Shown: positions 1-7,445, counted from the stretch's first letter. The stretch: DNA of 11,902 nucleotides from Desulfuromonadaceae bacterium (GCA_016744555.1 JADGED010000019.1:1-11902), one strand, 5' to 3'. Numbers and translations are program-made. Notes: generated by a model from the letters alone, not told the origin.

Positions 1-233
1 GGTTTGATGGGACTGGTGGTTATTCTTACGCATATAAAGAGGGGACAATTGATGGTGGTTTTAGAGCCGATGCGACATTTGAGTTTGATCTTATAAAGAA
101 TCCAACCTTTGATTTAACCATGATTGTAGAAATGGTCAATTTGACCAATGAGACAATGGAGACAACGGTTGATGAAGGTGGTGCTAGAACTACTGGTCGC
201 GGTTGTTATTTAGGGGTACGTGCTACGTTCTAA
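1..233 (+). CDS. TonB-dependent outer-membrane receptor, C-terminal end (partial)
   Basis: About 76 codons of the 3' end are in the window, reading from base 3 to a TAA at 231-233. The peptide ends in the pattern typical of the last barrel strands of TonB-dependent receptors: an Asn-Leu-Thr-Asn-Glu stretch (like the NLTD/NLFD of these receptors), then GRGCYLGVRATF with a terminal Phe, the usual C-terminal aromatic of barrels assembled by the BAM complex. The protein would sit in the outer membrane and import a ligand using energy from the TonB system encoded just downstream. The plug domain and TonB box are outside the window, so the substrate cannot be named. The 77-base gap to the next gene leaves open whether it is co-transcribed with the TonB module. 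A Cys in the final strand is slightly unusual. Confidence 0.75.
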   Translation, partial: FDGTGGYSYAYKEGTIDGGFRADATFEFDLIKNPTFDLTMIVEMVNLTNETMETTVDEGGARTTGRGCYLGVRATF

Positions 234-310
234 TCTCTTCATATAAAAATAATCCACATATTTTTAAAATTATTCACGTTTACTACTTTACTTTATGAGA
301 AAGTTTTAGA

Positions 311-1078
311 ATGCACTTTAGGTTTATTATATATGCTTTGGTATGTTTGTGGATTGCGCTACCAGCGCTTGCCGTTGCGGCACCTTCCGGCAAAGCAACA
401 ATGGATGACATAGTTGAAACAATAAAATTAGAACAACAGGGATTACAGCATGGCAGTGACTGGGAACTCGAAGAAGCAGCTTTGCTTGATGAGATTCGCC
501 AGGCAACACTGGAGCAGGCTTGGTATGCAGCGCAAGTGAAAACCTTTAAAGGCTATAACTCTAGCGCTAAAGGACGAATCTTAGAACTAGAAAGTAAACG
601 TGATAAACTGGAAAAAATAGAAGCTGGTTTAGCTGGTGAGTTGGTGGCTAATGTCGAACAATTTACTGCACTGGTTAACGCAGACCTCCCTTTTTTGCCC
701 TCCGAACGTTCCCGGCGGGTAAAGTTCTTACAACAAACAGTTGCCGATTATGATCTTGATGGTGCCGAAAAGCTCCGCCGTGTCCTTGAAGGTATGCAGG
801 TAGAGCTAGGCTATGGAAAAAATGTCGATCTGACTGAAGGTGTTATTGACGTTAATGGCGGGCAGCAACTGGTACAATATTTACGTATTGGGCGTTTAGC
901 CCTCTATGCCATTGCTGTAACTGGTGAGCAAGTTTGGACGTGGGAGCAAGGGGTAGGTTATCGACTGTTAGCGGCAGATGATGCGATCATAGTCAAACAA
1001 GCCGCTGCGATGGTGACAAATAATTCTATCAGCAGTTTGGCAAATCTTCCAATTACTACGCAAATTGGGAGCAAATGA
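311..1078 (+). CDS. DUF3450 family periplasmic coiled-coil protein, TonB2-cluster accessory
   Basis: This is a 255-residue exported protein. A signal peptide occupies about residues 1-23 (basic start, hydrophobic stretch, cleavage near AVA/A). A long charged helix rich in Glu, Lys and Gln follows (about 30-120), likely coiled coil. The C-terminal half carries LRIGRLALYA (191-200) followed by Trp residues (209, 211), the signature of DUF3450 proteins that precede ExbB-type genes in TonB2 clusters. The next gene starts inside its stop codon, so expression is coupled. The role is not firmly established; context points to a periplasmic partner of the TtpC/ExbB/ExbD/TonB motor. The ribosome site is weak (GAGAAAG about 7 bases before ATG), but the signal peptide begins right at this ATG. 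No convincing promoter is visible in the 77-base gap upstream. Confidence 0.85.
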   Translation: MHFRFIIYALVCLWIALPALAVAAPSGKATMDDIVETIKLEQQGLQHGSDWELEEAALLDEIRQATLEQAWYAAQVKTFKGYNSSAKGRILELESKRDKLEKIEAGLAGELVANVEQFTALVNADLPFLPSERSRRVKFLQQTVADYDLDGAEKLRRVLEGMQVELGYGKNVDLTEGVIDVNGGQQLVQYLRIGRLALYAIAVTGEQVWTWEQGVGYRLLAADDAIIVKQAAAMVTNNSISSLANLPITTQIGSK

Positions 1079-2475
1079 TGATTAAAGTATTGTTCGCCAC
1101 CTTTGTGCTTTGCTTTACGTTTGCTTTGCCCTGTACTGCCGTTGAATCGCAGCAGCAATGGTCTAGTGTGGCTGGTGAAATTGCAACACAAAATCAATCT
1201 ATCCGCAGTAAATTAGCTAATGTTAGTGCCGATATCTCCAGTCAACGCCATAAGTTACAGCAGCAGCTACGTGTCATTAAGGCAAAAACAAAACAAAATA
1301 AAATTAAGGCAGAAAAATTACAAACTAGTTTGCAGACACTACAAATACGGGAAAATGTATTAAAGAAGGAACTTAGGGGGAAGCAGGACCTTCTGCAAAA
1401 AATAGAAGTAACGGTTAGGAGTAACTCTAAACTTATCTTGGCCAATAATGGTGGTTATGCCAATAGTTCAGAAGCTCCAACCTGGTACCAACAACTTGAA
1501 TTAATTAGTACTAGCGATAGTTTTCCAGCCCTTGCAGATATTCACCTTGTTAACCAGACGTTGCTAGATTCATTATCTTCTAGTGGACAAATTAAATTCC
1601 ATAGCGAAACCGTTTTTACCCGCACTGGTTCTGCAAAAAAAGCACAGGTTGTTCGTTTTGGAAATTTTCAAACTTTATATCAATATGGTGAAGAGGTCGG
1701 GTTTCTTAACCGTGAATCTAGTACGCAAGGACTCCAAGTGGCAGCGTACGTACCAGATAAAGAGACTGCAAGGTTAATTAGTCGTACTATCGGACAAGTT
1801 ACAGGTAACGCTTCTGGTACATTTTTGGCTGGCAATTTGCCGGTTGATATCTCTAATGGTAAGGTTATAAACACTTTACCAGCATCCGGTGGCATTGGTG
1901 TTGTGATTAAATCTGGTGGGTTGTTTCTTTGGCCGATTATGTTGTTTGCTGCTGTCGGCCTGTTGTTATCAGTGGAGCGATTTATTGTTCTTAGTCGTAT
2001 TGCCGTTAATGGTAGCGATGCCATTGCGCAGGTCAATCCCGCCATTGAAACAAAGCCGCACACTCCAGCCGAGTTTGTTGTTCATGCGATTGTTGCAGCA
2101 GCAGGTGATTCCATTGATGTACGAGAAAGTCGTATGGAGGAGGCAATTTTAGAGCAATTGCCAAGGCTTGAAAGGTTTTTGCAAACCATTAAAGTTATGG
2201 CTACCATTTCACCATTGTTGGGTTTATTAGGGACTGTATCGGGAATTATTCAAACCTTTAAGGTTATTTCTAGTGTTGGCAACGGTGATCCAAAGCTCTT
2301 GTCTGCCGGTATATCGGAAGCTCTCTTGACGACAGAGGCGGGGTTACTGGTAGCAATACCTCTGTTGTTGTGTCACCATTTTTTACAATTACGAGTAAGG
2401 ACAGTTGTCCTTGATATGGAGCTAGCTGGTGCAGCAATGCTTGCAGACCCTAAACGTAAAGATGCAATGGCATGA
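1075..2475 (+). CDS. ttpC: TtpC-like ExbB/TolQ/MotA-family proton channel subunit with periplasmic domain
   Basis: The 466-residue product has a signal peptide (about 1-22), a periplasmic coiled-coil stretch (about 45-120, many Gln/Lys/Glu), a folded periplasmic segment to about 275, and a C-terminal ExbB-like part. Membrane segments lie near 282-306, 372-398 and 414-438. PLLGLLGTVSGIIQTF (380-395) and the GISEALLTTEAGLLVAIP segment are diagnostic of the ExbB/TolQ/MotA family. This build, next to a separate exbB, matches TtpC, the fourth component of the Vibrio TonB2 complex. Glu415 in the last segment aligns with the Glu I recall as important in E. coli ExbB (E176). The start overlaps the upstream stop. 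ATG at 1078 is an equally good choice, because GGGAG at 1067-1071 is spaced better from it. The family call is firm; strict equivalence to Vibrio TtpC is inferred from order and layout. Confidence 0.85.
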   Translation: MMIKVLFATFVLCFTFALPCTAVESQQQWSSVAGEIATQNQSIRSKLANVSADISSQRHKLQQQLRVIKAKTKQNKIKAEKLQTSLQTLQIRENVLKKELRGKQDLLQKIEVTVRSNSKLILANNGGYANSSEAPTWYQQLELISTSDSFPALADIHLVNQTLLDSLSSSGQIKFHSETVFTRTGSAKKAQVVRFGNFQTLYQYGEEVGFLNRESSTQGLQVAAYVPDKETARLISRTIGQVTGNASGTFLAGNLPVDISNGKVINTLPASGGIGVVIKSGGLFLWPIMLFAAVGLLLSVERFIVLSRIAVNGSDAIAQVNPAIETKPHTPAEFVVHAIVAAAGDSIDVRESRMEEAILEQLPRLERFLQTIKVMATISPLLGLLGTVSGIIQTFKVISSVGNGDPKLLSAGISEALLTTEAGLLVAIPLLLCHHFLQLRVRTVVLDMELAGAAMLADPKRKDAMA

Positions 2476-3014
2476 ACTTGTCTAACTCTGTTAATTTAGA
2501 ATCATTAGCCGCAGGGAAATGGATTCTTCTTACTTTGGGTGGACTGTCAGTGTGGATTTGGGTACTGGCTGTAGTAACGATAATTAACCTCTTTTTTGCA
2601 AAAAAAAACTCTGCCGATGGTATCTTCGCTGAACATCATGCTTATTGCAGAAATCTATATGCTAGTCCGTTTCGAAAACGAATTAAACAGCACTTCAGCA
2701 GCATTCATCGCGAGACTCTATTAAAAAGAACCGCTGGTCATGTCGGGACTATTTTGATCTTGTCTTCAATTGCACCATTATTAGGTCTACTTGGTACTAT
2801 TGAAGGGATGATTGATAATTTTCGTGTAATTGCTCAAGTTGGTATCGCCGACAGCGGCCAGCTTTCTACCGGCATATCAAAGGCATTGGTTACAACGCAA
2901 GGGGGATTGTTAGTAGCAATTCCTGGCTTATTAATTGGTGGTGTATTGCACCGTAAGCTTGGTAAATTACGTAATGTATTGGCTCTCGCCAGCACTAATG
3001 CTGCTGGAAAGTAG
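2472..3014 (+). CDS. exbB: ExbB proton channel subunit (short TonB2-type)
   Basis: This 180-residue inner-membrane protein has three hydrophobic segments (about 17-43, 93-120 and 132-158). APLLGLLGTIEGMIDNF (101-117) is the ExbB/TolQ/MotA signature. With ExbD it should form the proton-driven stator that energises TonB. It is much shorter than E. coli ExbB (about 244 residues), mainly through a short cytoplasmic loop and tail, as is usual for ExbB2 types. ATG overlaps the upstream stop by 4 bp, with no good ribosome site of its own, so translational coupling is likely. Oddities are Lys137, where the adjacent paralogue has Glu (GISKALVTT against GISEALLTT), and a run of nine A bases at codons 43-46. 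Confidence 0.88.
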   Translation: MNLSNSVNLESLAAGKWILLTLGGLSVWIWVLAVVTIINLFFAKKNSADGIFAEHHAYCRNLYASPFRKRIKQHFSSIHRETLLKRTAGHVGTILILSSIAPLLGLLGTIEGMIDNFRVIAQVGIADSGQLSTGISKALVTTQGGLLVAIPGLLIGGVLHRKLGKLRNVLALASTNAAGK

Positions 3015-3017
3015 GGA
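3013..3017 (+). promoter_or_regulatory. Ribosome binding site that sets the exbD start
   Basis: AGGGA overlaps the exbB stop and lies 6 bases before ATG at 3024. It is too close to the upstream in-frame TTG at 3018 for that codon to be the start. Confidence 0.6.
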
Positions 3018-3023
3018 TTGTTA

Positions 3024-3428
3024 ATGCGTAGGTTAAATAGAAATGAGTTGCTTGAGACAACTGCTGACATAGATATGACGCCAATGATAGATATGGTCTT
3101 TATCTTGTTGGTATTCTTTATCGTATCAACTAGCTTTATAAAAGAATCTGGAGTTGTTGTTGAACGCCCAGCCGCTCAAACTGGAATTGCTCAAGAAGCC
3201 CAATATGTAATTGCAGTAGATGTTAGTAATACTCTATGGATTGAAGGGCAGAGCATTGACATTAGAACGTTGCCATCTCGCTTGGAACATTTGCTTGCCG
3301 ACAATAATGATCTCGCTATTATTGTTGCTGCTGATAGTCGGTCAAATTCTGGGGTGCTTATAAATGTGATTGATCTCTGCCGTCAAGCCGGTGTGACTAA
3401 TGTTAGTGTTGCAACCAAGGAACCATAA
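3024..3428 (+). CDS. exbD: ExbD/TolR-family energy transducer subunit
   Basis: The 134-residue product has a short cytoplasmic N-terminus, one membrane helix (about 23-40) and a periplasmic domain (about 41-134). The start DIDMTPMIDMVFILLVFF (15-32) is the ExbD/TolR signature. Asp23 corresponds to the membrane Asp of E. coli ExbD (D25) that is essential for proton-driven function. The length is close to the usual 130-145 residues. ATG at 3024 is chosen over an in-frame TTG at 3018 because of the AGGGA site 6 bases upstream. The gap to exbB is 9 bases and to tonB 19 bases, so it belongs to the same operon. It should act with the ExbB subunit and the TtpC-like protein. Confidence 0.92.
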   Translation: MRRLNRNELLETTADIDMTPMIDMVFILLVFFIVSTSFIKESGVVVERPAAQTGIAQEAQYVIAVDVSNTLWIEGQSIDIRTLPSRLEHLLADNNDLAIIVAADSRSNSGVLINVIDLCRQAGVTNVSVATKEP

Positions 3429-3447
3429 ATCCAATATTTGAATTTTA

Positions 3448-4137
3448 ATGGGTACTCAATCATCAATGATAAAGAAATATGCTGTGGGTTTAATTTTTGG
3501 TCTTGTTGTAACTGCACTGTTGTCGCTGGTGCTGGTTATCGGTGTTTCAAGCACTAGCCAACTCGACAGCGTACCTGAATATGGCGCAATCAACCTTTCT
3601 TCACTGCCCTATGAATCAAATGAACCTGATAAAACTGAATTTCTCCCTAATGAAATTGCCAGTGTTCCTAACGTTGAAACCATAAAGAAAACTGATTTTT
3701 TGACGCAAGCGCTACCAGTAGACCTTAGCGTGGCGAGTTATGATTTTAATTTTGCTCCAGAAATTGTCGGTACAGCAATTTTAAGTGGTGTACCATCTCC
3801 GGCGTCGATGGGAGGAAGTGTTGGCGGAGGAGCTTTTACTCTCAGCGATGTTGATGAATTGCCACATCCAATCTATGCTCCTAATCCGATTTATCCTGCA
3901 GCGATGAAGAGGCTTGGCAAGGAGCAGAAAGTGCATGTCCAAATTGTTATAGAGAAGGATGGTACTGTTAGTGACGCTGAACCATTAGTGCAAACGGACG
4001 AAACGATTCTGTTTCATCAATCTGCAATAAAGACACTTATGAAGTGGCGTTTTTCCCCCTGCAAAAGGGATGGAGATGCAGTTCGGTGTGTTGCAGATTT
4101 GCCAATTGCTTTTAATCTTGATGATGTAAAGCGGTGA
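3448..4137 (+). CDS. tonB: TonB energy transducer, short TonB2-like form
   Basis: The 229-residue protein has one N-terminal membrane anchor (about 9-32), a linker of about 100 residues, and a TonB C-terminal domain (about 140-225). That domain shows NPIYPAAMKRLGKEQKVHVQ and a KDGTV turn, then an ALKxW-like stretch (IKTLMKWRFSP). It reaches across the periplasm and pulls on the TonB box of receptors. The linker has no Glu-Pro/Lys-Pro repeats, unlike E. coli TonB, as in TonB2-type proteins. Cys205 and Cys214 flank the last turn and could form a disulfide. The start is uncertain: no good ribosome site precedes ATG 3448 or the in-frame ATG at 3466, which would give a typical MIKKYAVGL start. The next gene overlaps its stop. 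Confidence 0.9.
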   Translation: MGTQSSMIKKYAVGLIFGLVVTALLSLVLVIGVSSTSQLDSVPEYGAINLSSLPYESNEPDKTEFLPNEIASVPNVETIKKTDFLTQALPVDLSVASYDFNFAPEIVGTAILSGVPSPASMGGSVGGGAFTLSDVDELPHPIYAPNPIYPAAMKRLGKEQKVHVQIVIEKDGTVSDAEPLVQTDETILFHQSAIKTLMKWRFSPCKRDGDAVRCVADLPIAFNLDDVKR

Positions 4138-5321
4138 TAATGTCTTCTGTTTTTGGTAAAGCGCATATAGCGTTGCCTCATTTATTATGCTTGGTACTCG
4201 TTTTACTGCTTTATAGTAATGCCGGAGCTGCTAGTGCACCAATTCCAGCAGCAGATTACAGTGTTTTTAGCGCAGCTAAGCAGGCGCTTGATGATGGGCG
4301 ATTGGGTGTTGCTAAAGATAAAATGGCGCACTATTTCCGTAGCCATAAAAACCGGCATCAATTTGCTTATGAACTGTACGGTCATTTACTTCTTTTGAGC
4401 AACGCAAACTCTGAGGCGCTAGCAGTTTACCAAACAGGGGTGTCGAAATACCCCGAACAAATCAATTTATTGCAAAACCTTGCTGTTGCCTACGGTCGTA
4501 ATGATTTGCCTGCTGAGGCAGCAAATACCTATCTGCAAGCTTATGAAGTCAGTTCCAATACTAAGCCGCAGTTTGCCTTTTCTGCTGCAGTACTGTTTAG
4601 TCAACTATCTGAATACTCACGAGCGATTGAATTACTGGGAAAGCTTATAGATGAAAGTGAAGAGATTGAAGCTAATTGGGCTTTATTGTTGGGTCAGTGC
4701 TATTTGCAGTTAGAGGATAATGGGAATGCAATCGCTGTGTTAACGACTGCTAGTAGGCAGTTTAGTGGCAATGAAAAAATTTGGCAATTGCTTGCGTTAA
4801 GTTACTATCGTGCTGATCAAAGTGATTATGCTGCTGCTGCATTTAAGATAGCAAACACTATTGACGCTGGTTCAAAACAGGATGCTGAGCAGTTGGGTAC
4901 ATTGTTTATTCAGCTTGGAGCAGCTTATTCAGGAGCCTTAATGGTTTCCCCCGGTGCACCAGAGTTGCAAGATGGAATAGTTTATCAATTAATAAAGGTT
5001 GGTGATTTGGTTGCAGCTCTGAAGCAAGCAGAAACGTTGCAACAACAATCTCCAACGCAAGCTAGACAGTTTCTTATTGCACAAACTTTGGTCCGTTTGG
5101 ACAGATTTGCCGAGGCTGAAAAAAAATATTTAGATATAGCGGGTAAGCAGGGGAAATACCAAATTAAATCTCAGTGGGAGTTGGTACTGCTGGGATGGCG
5201 GAATGCAGACTGGAGTTTGGTCTATCAGCGTTTACTTCGGCTTGGGCAATTAGATGAAAAAATGAAAGCACAAACGGCTCAATTAACAAAAATAGTTGGC
5301 AAAATTATGCCATTAGAATGA
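4134..5321 (+). CDS. Exported TPR-repeat protein of the TonB2 cluster
   Basis: The 395-residue protein has a hydrophobic export signal (about 14-30, with likely cleavage around 32-35). Helical repeats fill most of the rest, with TPR-like helix pairs clearest between about 75 and 235 (small residues at packed positions, for example LLQNLAVAYGRNDLPAEA and ALLLGQCYLQLEDNGNA), and more diverged ones to about 340. TPR proteins bind other proteins. A gene of this kind ends the TonB2 cluster in Vibrio and Shewanella, which suggests a periplasmic scaffold for the TonB complex, though its role is not firmly known. The GTG start at 4134 overlaps the tonB stop by 4 bp; ATG at 4140, two codons later, is an alternative. 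An A8 run lies at 5119-5126. No clear terminator follows. Confidence 0.8.
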   Translation: MIMSSVFGKAHIALPHLLCLVLVLLLYSNAGAASAPIPAADYSVFSAAKQALDDGRLGVAKDKMAHYFRSHKNRHQFAYELYGHLLLLSNANSEALAVYQTGVSKYPEQINLLQNLAVAYGRNDLPAEAANTYLQAYEVSSNTKPQFAFSAAVLFSQLSEYSRAIELLGKLIDESEEIEANWALLLGQCYLQLEDNGNAIAVLTTASRQFSGNEKIWQLLALSYYRADQSDYAAAAFKIANTIDAGSKQDAEQLGTLFIQLGAAYSGALMVSPGAPELQDGIVYQLIKVGDLVAALKQAETLQQQSPTQARQFLIAQTLVRLDRFAEAEKKYLDIAGKQGKYQIKSQWELVLLGWRNADWSLVYQRLLRLGQLDEKMKAQTAQLTKIVGKIMPLE

Positions 5322-5379
5322 TAGCGTATGCTGTGATTACCATGTCTTGTTAAGCGTATATTAGTAACAATTTTACCAG

Positions 5380-5407
5380 TTGACAGTAGTGTGATTGTCG
5401 GTATAGT
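5380..5407 (+). promoter_or_regulatory. Sigma70-type promoter for the tig-clpP-clpX operon
   Basis: TTGACA (5380-5385, a perfect -35) is followed after 16 bases by TATAGT (5402-5407, -10). Transcription would begin near 5413-5415, giving a leader of about 100 bases before tig. The 190-base gap between the TPR gene and tig holds this promoter, a small AT-rich hairpin (5438-5457) and no convincing terminator for the upstream operon. Confidence 0.7.
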
Positions 5408-5497
5408 CTTCTGGGTTCGAATAATACATATAAAGCGCTTAAAATAGCTGCTTTAAGTTACTGAATATATAAATTCACTAGTTAAATTCATAACGTC

Positions 5498-5504
5498 AGG
5501 AAGG
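5498..5504 (+). promoter_or_regulatory. Ribosome binding site of tig
   Basis: AGGAAGG ends 7 bases before ATG at 5512. This is a strong site, as expected for an abundant chaperone. Confidence 0.7.
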
Positions 5505-5511
5505 AAAAACA

Positions 5512-6846
5512 ATGGAAGTTACCGTTGAAGAACTGAGCTCGATTAAAAAGAAGCTTGTATTTGAGATTGATGTAGAAACCGTTAGCGCTGAACTTGATGC
5601 AGCGTTTAAAAAGATTGCCAAAACTGCAGATATTAAGGGTTTTCGCAAAGGTAAAGTGCCGCAAAATGTTTTAGAACAACACTATGGTCCACGTGCCCAG
5701 CATGATGCTTCAGGTACATTGATTAATAATAGCCTCTATAAAGCGTTACTTGATAATAAAATTGAAGCAGTTTCACAGCCAGAAGTTGTTAGTACTGGTG
5801 CTGTTGAAGCTGATAAAACTTTTACTTATGAAGTTGAAGTTGAAGTTCGCCCGGTGATTGTTGTTAAAGATTATACTGGCTTAAGTCTTGAGAAAGAAAA
5901 ATACAGTTTTGATGAGAGTGTTATTGAGAAACAACTCGATCAAATGGCTAATTCAAAGATGGAGCTTGCAGTTACTAGTCGCAAGAAAGCTCGTGATGGT
6001 GACACTGTAGTTATCGATTTTGAAGGCTTTATCGACGGAACTGCTTTTGATAATGGTTCCGGCACAGATTTTGAGTTGTCTTTAGGTTCTAATAGTTTTA
6101 TTCCTGGCTTCGAAGACCAACTTGTTGGAATGAAGCGTGAGCAAGAAAAGGATGTTGAAGTAACTTTCCCTGAAGGTTACGGTTCTAAAGACTTAGCTGG
6201 CAAGCCTGCGGTGTTTAAAGTTTTGGTGAAAGAAATTAAAGAGAAGATTGTTCCTAAGATGACTGATGCTTTGGCAAAAGAATTTGAAGCGGAAAACTTG
6301 GAAGATCTTAAAGGTAAAATCAAGGATGCAACTATTGCTCAAGAACAACAACGGGTTGATGGTCAACTGCAAGAAAATTTGATGAATGCCTTGCTTGAAA
6401 ATAACTCTTTTGATGTCCCTGAAGGAATGATTGCAAATCAGCTACATCACTTGAAAGATAGTTTTACTCAGAAATTGAAAGCTCAAGGGATGACCCTTGA
6501 AATGCTTGGTATGAACGAAGAGACATTTGCTACAACTTATCGTGATATGGCAGTTCAGCAAGTAAAGGGTGAGATTGTCCTAGACACAATTGCATTGCAA
6601 GAAAACCTTACCGTTGATGAAGACGTAGTTAAGGAAAAGATGCAAGCTTTTGCTGACGATAGCAATGTCCCTTTAGAGCAAGTTGAAAAATATTTTGAAA
6701 ATCAGCAGGCTTTGGCGGGCTTAAAAGGTCAAATTTTGCAAGAGAAGGTGACCAGCTTTTTACTCGAAAATTCTGAAGTTACCGAAGTTGAGCCACCAGC
6801 ACCGGAAGTAGAAGCAGATGCTGCAGGCGAGGAAGAGGGAGCTTAA
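5512..6846 (+). CDS. tig: Trigger factor, ribosome-associated chaperone and prolyl isomerase
   Basis: The 444-residue protein has the full three-part layout. The ribosome-binding domain (about 1-115) carries GFRKGKVP at 43-50, the loop that docks on ribosomal protein L23 at the exit tunnel. The FKBP-type prolyl isomerase domain spans about 161-245 (DGDTVVIDFEG, then FIPGFEDQLVGM and VTFPEGYG). The helical C-terminal domain (about 246-420) forms the arms of the substrate cradle. The last 20 or so residues are very acidic and rich in Pro and Ala. The length is close to E. coli Tig (432). It catches nascent chains in the cytosol. It heads the operon and is followed after a single base by clpP. 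Confidence 0.97.
   Translation: MEVTVEELSSIKKKLVFEIDVETVSAELDAAFKKIAKTADIKGFRKGKVPQNVLEQHYGPRAQHDASGTLINNSLYKALLDNKIEAVSQPEVVSTGAVEADKTFTYEVEVEVRPVIVVKDYTGLSLEKEKYSFDESVIEKQLDQMANSKMELAVTSRKKARDGDTVVIDFEGFIDGTAFDNGSGTDFELSLGSNSFIPGFEDQLVGMKREQEKDVEVTFPEGYGSKDLAGKPAVFKVLVKEIKEKIVPKMTDALAKEFEAENLEDLKGKIKDATIAQEQQRVDGQLQENLMNALLENNSFDVPEGMIANQLHHLKDSFTQKLKAQGMTLEMLGMNEETFATTYRDMAVQQVKGEIVLDTIALQENLTVDEDVVKEKMQAFADDSNVPLEQVEKYFENQQALAGLKGQILQEKVTSFLLENSEVTEVEPPAPEVEADAAGEEEGA
6836..6841 (+). promoter_or_regulatory. Ribosome binding site that sets the clpP start
   Basis: AGGGAG lies inside the last codons of tig, 6 bases before ATG at 6848. It supports this start over the in-frame ATG at 6818, which would add ten residues of translated tig-tail sequence that ClpP does not have. 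Confidence 0.7.
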
Positions 6847-6847
6847 T

Positions 6848-7432
6848 ATGAGTTTGGTACCTATGGTCGTAGAGGACAGTGGGCGCGGTGAGCGTGCATA
6901 TGACATCTATTCACGTCTGTTGAAAGATAGAATCATTTTTCTCAGTGGTGAAGTTGAAGACCATATGGCCAATCTGATTATTGCCCAGATGCTGTTTCTG
7001 GAGTCTGAAGATCCTGATCGTGATATCCATCTGTATATAAATTCTCCAGGTGGAGTTGTTACTGCAGGTATGGCAATTTACGATACTATGCAGTACTTAA
7101 AGGCTCCGGTTTCAACTATTTGCGTTGGTCAAGCTGCAAGTATGGGAGCTCTTCTGCTAACTGCTGGGGAAGCAGGGAAGCGCTTTGCTTTGCCTAATGC
7201 ACGGATAATGATCCATCAACCATTAGGTGGGTTTCAAGGTCAAGCTACCGATATCGATATTCATGCAAAAGAAATTTTGCGTATGCGTGAAAGCTTAAAT
7301 GGGATTTTGGCCAAACATAGTGGTCAGGATATAGAAAAGATTGCCGCTGACACAGAGCGCGATAATTTCATGGATAGCGAAACTGCATGTAACTATGGTA
7401 TTATCGATTCAATAGTTGAACAAAAATCTTAG
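6848..7432 (+). CDS. clpP: ClpP, ATP-dependent Clp protease proteolytic subunit
   Basis: The 194-residue serine peptidase (family S14) forms the double seven-membered ring that degrades proteins fed by ClpX. The catalytic triad is complete: Ser98 in GQAASMGA, His123 in MIHQP and Asp172 in RDNFM. YINSPGG (63-69) forms the oxyanion and substrate strand. The length matches the family (about 195-207). The start at 6848 gives the usual short N-terminus, MSLVPMVVEDSGRGERAYDI, with the axial-loop region and the RAYDIYSRLL motif. It lies one base after tig and 26 bases before clpX, so all three are likely on one transcript. Confidence 0.98.
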   Translation: MSLVPMVVEDSGRGERAYDIYSRLLKDRIIFLSGEVEDHMANLIIAQMLFLESEDPDRDIHLYINSPGGVVTAGMAIYDTMQYLKAPVSTICVGQAASMGALLLTAGEAGKRFALPNARIMIHQPLGGFQGQATDIDIHAKEILRMRESLNGILAKHSGQDIEKIAADTERDNFMDSETACNYGIIDSIVEQKS

Positions 7433-7445
7433 ATTAGTCGGGTAC

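Noticed and set aside
234..310. Promoter or terminator in the gap between the receptor and the DUF3450 gene
   Set aside because: Only AT-rich matches (AATAAT at 248-253 with ATTATT at 269-274, and weak TATAAA-like words). There is no GC stem and no paired -35/-10 of useful quality.
3018..3023. TTG at 3018 as the exbD start
   Set aside because: It is directly next to the AGGGA site, whereas ATG 3024 has proper spacing and gives a normal ExbD N-terminus.
6818..6847. ATG at 6818 as the clpP start
   Set aside because: It lies inside the end of tig in another frame, lacks a ribosome site and adds residues not found in ClpP. ATG 6848 follows AGGGAG.
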